Below, in pieces: positions 58,805-64,000 of a stretch of DNA of 64,000 nucleotides. Below the pieces are notes generated by a model that worked only from the letters and a program-made list of their open reading frames with translations, was not told where the DNA came from and searched no databases. The stretch is from Nocardioides agri (GTDB lineage: Bacteria; Actinomycetota; Actinomycetes; Propionibacteriales; Nocardioidaceae): NCBI RefSeq assembly GCF_013778305.1, contig NZ_JACEIC010000002.1, forward strand, positions 809,708 to 873,707. Reading direction: 5' to 3'. The position numbers and the translations under genes are program-made. The first letter of the stretch is position 1, and each line of letters starts with the position of its first letter.

Positions 58805-59494
58805 ATGAACGCGCCGACGTCCGTCGACGGCGTCCTCTCGCGGCTGCGGGAGATCGACGCTGCACTGCCTGCCCACGACGGGGTCGCGGTGTTCAACCGC
58901 ATGTACCTCACTGTCACCGAGCGGATCGCCCTCCTCATCGCCGACCCGGACCCGGACCAGAGGTGGTTCCGGGACGCGGAGACGATGGCCGCACTGGATG
59001 TCGGCTTCGCCAACCACTGGTTGGCGGCGCACGACGCGGACGCGGCGGGGCGCCGTGTCACTTCGGCGTGGAGGCCGCTGTTCGACGCACGTCGCGGCGG
59101 ACGACTCCCCGTGCAGTACGCCGTGGCCGGCATGAACACGCACATCGAGCACGACCTGCCGATCGCCGTCGTCGACGTCTGCCGCACGCGCGGGCTCGAG
59201 CCTGACGACGTCCACGCCGACTACGAGGGTGTCAACAGGATCCTCGCCCAGGTCGAGTCCTCGATCCGGCGGTCTTTCCTGGATGCGGTCGGACGACACG
59301 TGGACGACCACGTCGGCCCGGTCGTCCACCTGATCAGCACCTGGAACATCGACAAGGCACGCGACCTCGCCTGGATCACCGCCGAGACGATCTGGGCGCT
59401 GCGCCGCACGCGGTTCCTGCGCGGTCGCTTCCTCGACGGCCTGGGGCACACCGTCGGCATGACCTCGCGGGCGCTGCTCATCCCCACCGACTGA
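58805..59494 (+). CDS. DUF5995-family protein
   Basis: 229 aa, helical. VFNRMYLTVTERIALLIADP, FRDAETMAALDVGFANHW, VQYAVAGMNTHIEHDLPIAV and WNIDKARDLAWITAETIWAL are the family pattern of DUF5995, with conserved His and Asp (NTHIEHD) that hint at a metal site. Role unknown. Convergent with the IclR gene. Confidence 0.8.
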   Translation: MNAPTSVDGVLSRLREIDAALPAHDGVAVFNRMYLTVTERIALLIADPDPDQRWFRDAETMAALDVGFANHWLAAHDADAAGRRVTSAWRPLFDARRGGRLPVQYAVAGMNTHIEHDLPIAVVDVCRTRGLEPDDVHADYEGVNRILAQVESSIRRSFLDAVGRHVDDHVGPVVHLISTWNIDKARDLAWITAETIWALRRTRFLRGRFLDGLGHTVGMTSRALLIPTD

Positions 59495-59686
59495 CTGGGT
59501 CGCCCAGGGCCCGAGACATCCGCGGGCAACTCGGGATCATGCTGACCAGCAGCACTACGCCCACTGGCGCGACCAGCGGTCGCCGCGTCCCTCCAGCGCC
59601 GAAAGGCGGCGCCGAGCTCGACGATGTGTGTACGTCGTCTGCACGCGACCGGCGACTGCAAGCAGCTGCGGACAGCACGCCCCGGC

Positions 59687-60460
59687 TCACGGGAAGTAGG
59701 AGTGCACCTCGTCGGCGACGGCGGCCAGGGCGGCGGCGATCTCGGCCCGGGTGGCGTCGTTCATCCGGTCCTGCGGCGAGGCGACGTTGAGCGCGTAGCG
59801 AGCGCCGCCGTACTCGCCGAGGGGGACGGAGACGGAGGCGACGCCGTCCTCGCTCTCGGCCTCGCTCGTGGCGTAGCCGCGCTGGCGGGCGTCGGCGACC
59901 TGCTTGAGCAGGACGGAGCGCTTGGTGACGGTGTTCGCGGTGACGCGGGCGAGCTTCTCGTCCGGGTAGAGGCGGCGGATCGCGTCGTCGTCGAGCATCG
60001 TCAGCAGCGCCTTGCCGGACGACGTGGAGTGGGCGGGCATCGACATGCCGAGGCGGGAGCCGACGCGGACGGCGCGCGGGCTCTCGACGGCGTCGACGAA
60101 GGAGACCGTGCTGCCGTCGAGGCGGCTGAGGTGGACGGTCTCGCCGAGGCCGGAGGAGAGGCGCTCGAGGTAGGGGTGGAGCCGGGCGCGGACGTCGACC
60201 TGGCGAAGCACCGAGAACGCGATCGTGGTCAGCGACGGTCCGGGCTCGTAGGCGCGAGAGCCCTCGGGCTGACGGACGAAGCCGCGGTAGAGCAGCATCG
60301 CCATCAGGCGGTGGGCGGTGGAGGTCGCGACGCCGAGGTACTCGCTGACGTCGGTCAGCCGGATGCTGCGCCGCTCCCCCAGGAGCAGCAGGATCCGCAG
60401 CGCGTTGTCGACCGACTCGATGGGGTACTGCGGCCGGTTCGCGTCATCCCCCGTGGTCAC
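59687..60460 (-). CDS. IclR-family transcriptional regulator
   Basis: 257 aa. HTH: ESVDNALRILLLLGERRSIR, LTDVSEYLGVATSTAHRLMA, LLYRGFVRQPEGSRAYEPGP. C-terminal effector domain: LHPYLERLSSGLGETVHLSR, PAHSTSSGKALLTMLDDDAI, RGYATSEAESEDGVASVSVP. Probably controls the operon at its 5' side: its ATG overlaps the stop of the amidohydrolase (ATGA), so it is the last gene of the same transcript. Confidence 0.9.
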   Translation of the reverse strand: MTTGDDANRPQYPIESVDNALRILLLLGERRSIRLTDVSEYLGVATSTAHRLMAMLLYRGFVRQPEGSRAYEPGPSLTTIAFSVLRQVDVRARLHPYLERLSSGLGETVHLSRLDGSTVSFVDAVESPRAVRVGSRLGMSMPAHSTSSGKALLTMLDDDAIRRLYPDEKLARVTANTVTKRSVLLKQVADARQRGYATSEAESEDGVASVSVPLGEYGGARYALNVASPQDRMNDATRAEIAAALAAVADEVHSYFP

Positions 60461-61698
60461 CGGGGAACTCTAGCGTCGAGATCGCCCAGCAAGTGGTCGA
60501 CGGCGACGTGCGCGTGCACCCGCACGTTGTCGAGCAGCGACGCGTCGTCGGCGTAGAACGCCGGGTGGTGGTTGGGCGCGAGCCCGCGACCACCCTCGAC
60601 CGGCAGCACCCGGTCACCGTCCATCCGCGTGTCCTGCACGCCATAGGTCAGGTAGAGCCCGCCGTAGGCGCTGACGAGCTCGGCCATGTCGTCGGAGCCC
60701 ATCACCGGCTCGACGGGGACGACGCGCTCCGCGCCTACCGCCCGCTCGAGCGTCGGGCGGGCGGCGTCGAACCAGGCCTGCTCGTTGCGCACCGCCGGGA
60801 TCTCGAAGTGGTAGTCCAGCTCCGCCGTGCAGCCGTACGCCGCCGCAGAGTGCTCGGCCAGCCGTTCGAACCCGGCCTTGAGCGCCGGCATGTCCTCCTG
60901 GCGGCTGCTGCGCATCGTTCCACTGAGGGTCACGCTCGCGCCGATGATGTTGCAGCGGCCGACGTCCTCGACGTGCCCGATCGAGACGGCCACCGGGCTG
61001 GCGGCCGGCACCTGCCGGTAGAGCTGGCTCGCACCGAGGATGACCTGCGCGGCCGCTGGCATCGGGTCGACGCCCAGCCACGGCGCAGCGCCATGCGTCT
61101 GCACGCCGCGGATGGTGACGTCGACGGCGCACGCCGCGGCGAACTGGTTGCCGACGTGGTAGCCGATCACGCCCTTGGGCAGGTAGACGACGTGCATCGC
61201 GAAGACCATCGTCGGCTCGACGCCGTCGAGCGCGCCCGCGTCGAGCATCGCCTTGGCGCCCGCGATCTCGCCGATCGGCGCGCCCTCCTCGGCGGGCTGG
61301 AAGAAGAACACGACCGTGCCCGGCAGCTTGTCCCGCACTCCCGCGAGCACCCGCGCTGTGGTGAGCACGGTCGCGACGTGGCAGTCGTGGCCGCAGGCGT
61401 GCGAGACCGGCCCCACGCCGTCCGCACCCTCCACCGGCAGGGCGTCCATGTCCGCGCGGAGCGCGATCACCCGCTCCCCCGGCAGCCCGCCCCGAAGCAC
61501 CCCGACGACGCCGTGGCCGGAGATCCCGGTGCGCACCTCGTCGAGGCCGAGCTCACGCAGCTGTGCGGCGACGTACGCCGCCGTCTGCTCCTCGCGGTTG
61601 CTCAACTCCGGGTGTGCGTGCAGCCAGGCGCGGCTGGCGATCAGCCACTCCTCGTGCTCGGCGCACGCCTCGTCGACGAGCCGATGCAGCTCGCTCAT
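60457..61698 (-). CDS. M20-family amidohydrolase
   Basis: 413 aa. Zinc-dependent deacylase: LHAHPELSNREEQTAAYVAA, VIALRADMDALPVEG, HACGHDCHVATVLTTARVLA, FFFQPAEEGAPIGEIAGAKA, and NHHPAFYADDASLLDNVRVH at the end. The dimerisation domain is intact. Relatives cut N-acyl amino acids, including hippurate-type compounds. Overlaps the CoA ligase stop by 4 nt and the IclR start by 4 nt. Confidence 0.9.
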   Translation of the reverse strand: MSELHRLVDEACAEHEEWLIASRAWLHAHPELSNREEQTAAYVAAQLRELGLDEVRTGISGHGVVGVLRGGLPGERVIALRADMDALPVEGADGVGPVSHACGHDCHVATVLTTARVLAGVRDKLPGTVVFFFQPAEEGAPIGEIAGAKAMLDAGALDGVEPTMVFAMHVVYLPKGVIGYHVGNQFAAACAVDVTIRGVQTHGAAPWLGVDPMPAAAQVILGASQLYRQVPAASPVAVSIGHVEDVGRCNIIGASVTLSGTMRSSRQEDMPALKAGFERLAEHSAAAYGCTAELDYHFEIPAVRNEQAWFDAARPTLERAVGAERVVPVEPVMGSDDMAELVSAYGGLYLTYGVQDTRMDGDRVLPVEGGRGLAPNHHPAFYADDASLLDNVRVHAHVAVDHLLGDLDARVPR

Positions 61699-63248
61699 GA
61701 CGCCGCCCCGTACCACTCGCGCAGCGCGCCCTTGGTGACCTTGCCCGACGCGTTGCGGGGCAGCTCGGTGACGACCTCGAGCACCGTCGGCAGCTTGTAG
61801 CGGGCCAGGTGACCGGACGCCCACTCCCGCACGCCGTCCAGCTCCAGCTCCGCCCCGTCGCGGGGCACGACGACGGCGACAGGCGTCTCGCCCCAGCGTT
61901 CGTGCGGCCGGCCGATGACGCTGACCTCGGCGATGCCGGGGTGCCCGGCGAGGACGTTCTCGACCTCGGCACAGTAGATGTTCTCCCCGCCCGAGATGAT
62001 CATGTCCTTCGCCCGGTCGACCACGTAGACGAAGCCCTCGTCGTCGACGCGCACCAGGTCCCCGGAGTGGAACCAGCCGCCGGCGAACGCCTCGGCCGTC
62101 GCCCCCGGGTTGCGCCAGTAGCCGAGCATCGTGCCGGGCCCGCGGTAGACGATCTCGCCGACCTCGCCGGCGGCGACGTCGACCATGTCGGGGCCGACGA
62201 CGCGGGCCTGCACGGCGGGAACGGGCTTGCCGACCGACCCGAGCTTGCGCAGCGCGTCCTTGCCCTCGAGCACGCAGGTCACCGGGGACATCTCGGTCTG
62301 CCCGAAGAGCGCGACGTTCGACGAGCCGACGAACACCTCGGCCATCGTGCGCAGCAGCGTGTCCGTTGCCGGAGCAGCGCCCCAGCCGGTCACCCGCAGG
62401 TCGGCGAGGTCGCGCGGCGACCGCTCCTGCTCGTCGCAGAGCGCCTGCCACTGCGTCGGCACGAGGAAGACCGACGTCACGCGCTCGCGCGCCATCAGGT
62501 CGAGCACCTCGGCGGCGTCGAACGCACCGGTCGGGAGCACCGCGATCGTGGCGCCGACCATCAGCGCCGGCGCGACGCTGCCGATCGCGCCGATGTGGAA
62601 GAGCGGCGACGCGCAGAGGTTGACCTCGCCGTCGAGGCGGAACCCGAACGCCATCAGCAGGGTCGCGCTCTGCGACGCCAGGTTGCGGTGCGTGAGCACG
62701 GCACCCTTCGGCCGTCCGGTCGTGCCGGAGGTGTACATGATCAGCGCCGGCGAGTCCTCCGCAACGTCGACGTCGGGAGCCGGCTCGCCCACCTCCAGGA
62801 GCAGGCCGTCGTACGCCGGCCCGTCGAGGACAGTCACCGGGAGCGACGACTGCGCCGCCGCCTCGACGGCGACCTGCGCGGTGCCCTCGTCGACGAAGAG
62901 CAGTGCGGCACCGCAGTCCTCGAGCACGTAGGCGACCTCACCGGCGCTGAGCCGGAAGTTCAGCGGCACCGCGATCGCGTCGAGGCGGTTGACCGCCACC
63001 AGCAGCTCGACGTACTCCGGCCGGTTGCCCATCAGGATCGCGACCCGGTCGCCGGCGCCGACGCCCCGGCGCGCGAGCGCACCCGAGAGCGCGACGACGC
63101 GAGCCTGGAGCTCCGCCCAGGTCGTGGGCGCGCCGCGGAACGTCAGCGCAACCAGGTCGCCCCGCTCGACCGCATGCCGAGCGACCTGGTTGACCCAGTG
63201 CTGCCGGCGGGCCAGTGCGATCTGGTCGAGCGGGTCGGCCACGGTCAC
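61695..63248 (-). CDS. AMP-binding acyl-CoA synthetase (ligase)
   Basis: 517 aa. Motifs ALIMYTSGTTGRPKGAVLTH, GQTEMSPVTCVLEGKDALRK, GGWFHSGDLVRVDDEGFVYV, VDRAKDMIISGGENIYCAEV and LPRNASGKVTKGALREWYGA with the C-terminal Lys. Makes an acyl-CoA from an acid, ATP and CoA. GTG 63248 overlaps the hydrolase stop (GTGA). With the amidohydrolase it would release an acid from its amide and then activate it. Confidence 0.93.
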   Translation of the reverse strand: MTVADPLDQIALARRQHWVNQVARHAVERGDLVALTFRGAPTTWAELQARVVALSGALARRGVGAGDRVAILMGNRPEYVELLVAVNRLDAIAVPLNFRLSAGEVAYVLEDCGAALLFVDEGTAQVAVEAAAQSSLPVTVLDGPAYDGLLLEVGEPAPDVDVAEDSPALIMYTSGTTGRPKGAVLTHRNLASQSATLLMAFGFRLDGEVNLCASPLFHIGAIGSVAPALMVGATIAVLPTGAFDAAEVLDLMARERVTSVFLVPTQWQALCDEQERSPRDLADLRVTGWGAAPATDTLLRTMAEVFVGSSNVALFGQTEMSPVTCVLEGKDALRKLGSVGKPVPAVQARVVGPDMVDVAAGEVGEIVYRGPGTMLGYWRNPGATAEAFAGGWFHSGDLVRVDDEGFVYVVDRAKDMIISGGENIYCAEVENVLAGHPGIAEVSVIGRPHERWGETPVAVVVPRDGAELELDGVREWASGHLARYKLPTVLEVVTELPRNASGKVTKGALREWYGAAS

Positions 63249-64000
63249 TCGCCGACGCCCGGGAACCGCGACGAGACCCATGCCGCGATCTCGTCGGCCA
63301 CCTTGTCGCGCGCGCCGGCGGGCTCCAGGAAGTAGTGGTCGCCCGGCAGGTCGATGCGGGTCTTGTCGGTGCTCGCGATCGCGTCGTGGATCCGGTTCGC
63401 GTCGCTGGGGAAGACACCGGTGTCGCCGTCCGGGTTCACCACCAAGGCCGGCACTGTGACGTTGCCCAGGTGCGCCTCGCCACGGCACGGCGAGTCCTCG
63501 AGGCTCCACATGTTCAGCCAGTTGCGCAGCGTGGTCTGGCCACCGATGCCGTGCCCGCCCTTGTTCGCCGCCTCGGTCGGGCCGCGGTAGCACTGTCCTG
63601 CCGGCCGGTCGGTGGGCTCGATCGTCGGGTCGACCATCCGCGGGTCGGCCCACGTGCGCAGCACGCTGAAGGGCTGGTCGGCGTACCCGAGCGCGGTGAT
63701 GCGCTCGAGCTCGGCGCGCGCCCAGCGGGTGATCCGGTGGTTCCGCTCGACCTGGGCGGCGCGGTAGCGCTCGAGGAACTCAGGTGAGTACGGCGGGCCG
63801 TTCTCCGGGTTGAAGAGGTCGAGGGAGGGGTCGGTCGAGGTGATGTCGTGCTCGTCGATCACCGAGGCGTCCAGCCAGTCGGTGAGCACGTCGGGCCGGC
63901 CCAGGTGCGCCGCCAGCGAGACGTAGCCGTCCGCGGGGACGAGGTCGAGGTCCGAGTCGACGGCGTGCGACTGGTAGAGCGCCATCAGCGAGCCGCCGCC
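63245..64000 (-). CDS. Alpha/beta hydrolase, 5' end cut by window edge
   Basis: At least 251 residues in the window; the frame continues past base 64000. The window ends within GGGSLMALYQSHAV, the region just after a nucleophile elbow, so the catalytic Ser lies just outside. Later parts have PALVVNPDGDTGVFPSDANR (Asp) and LPGDHYFLEPAGA (His), completing a triad. First visible gene of the hydrolase-ligase-amidohydrolase-IclR operon. Confidence 0.85.
   Translation of the reverse strand, partial: GGGSLMALYQSHAVDSDLDLVPADGYVSLAAHLGRPDVLTDWLDASVIDEHDITSTDPSLDLFNPENGPPYSPEFLERYRAAQVERNHRITRWARAELERITALGYADQPFSVLRTWADPRMVDPTIEPTDRPAGQCYRGPTEAANKGGHGIGGQTTLRNWLNMWSLEDSPCRGEAHLGNVTVPALVVNPDGDTGVFPSDANRIHDAIASTDKTRIDLPGDHYFLEPAGARDKVADEIAAWVSSRFPGVGE

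Overview
The window is high-GC DNA with many GTG starts, stop/start overlaps of the ATGA and GTGA type, and gene families typical of actinobacteria (DIP1984, DUF4287, DUF6285, DUF5995, Ltp-repeat lipoproteins, XRE-TetR fusions). It looks like chromosome from a Nocardioides-like member of the Actinomycetota. That placement is an inference from gene style; no rRNA or other marker is present.

Layout. 0-6.6 kb: a GMC oxidoreductase cut by the window edge, then glucose-6-phosphate dehydrogenase, a GH15 glycosidase, an aldose-1-epimerase-like protein and a CPA2 antiporter. 6.6-17.3 kb: an accessory mosaic with a coiled-coil protein, a membrane protein, two TetR regulators, an Ltp-repeat protein, a complete IS110-family transposase, a decayed IS5-type transposase, a frameshifted SHOCT remnant, and an ECF sigma/membrane-partner pair divergent from a secreted beta-propeller protein. 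17.5-34.6 kb: a rearranged MMPL pseudogene, then an envelope island of polyprenol-type glycosyltransferases (GT2, GT39/GT-C, GT4), a DedA-PAP2 fusion, a PAP2_3 protein, a PIG-L deacetylase, an LPG-synthase/flippase-like protein, a phosphoesterase lipoprotein and an OmpR-type two-component system. 34.6-44.1 kb: small hypothetical genes, a HAD protein, a DIP1984 protein, a methyltransferase and two orphan proteins. 44.2-64.0 kb: a CoA-thioester catabolic island with two acyl-CoA dehydrogenases, thiolase, CoA-transferase, HMG-CoA-lyase-like enzyme, APH-like kinase, SMP-30, ketopantoate-reductase-like enzyme, enolase-superfamily enzyme, VOC protein, M20 amidohydrolase, AMP ligase and alpha/beta hydrolase. 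It has its own GntR, XRE-TetR and IclR regulators.

The strongest new signal is regulatory. In the envelope island eight promoters share a direct repeat (K-TCAGG, 11 bp apart), a -10 element of form NANNNT exactly 10 bp after it, and a start point 22-23 nt after it. In seven of the eight that point is itself an ATG or GTG, so these transcripts should be leaderless. Three of the seven starts open mini-ORFs of 18, 33 and 38 codons in front of glycosyltransferase genes. One of the eight promoters serves the response regulator itself, so the system looks like a self-contained autoregulated envelope-modification regulon.

Other regulatory logic is readable: a bipartite promoter shared by the ECF sigma gene and its divergent neighbour; a palindrome close to GATTGCNNGCAATC at five places around a GntR gene in the catabolic island; and TTAGCGNNCGCTAA at two places around the XRE-TetR regulon. 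The IS110 element has a long 5' noncoding end that could encode a bridge RNA.
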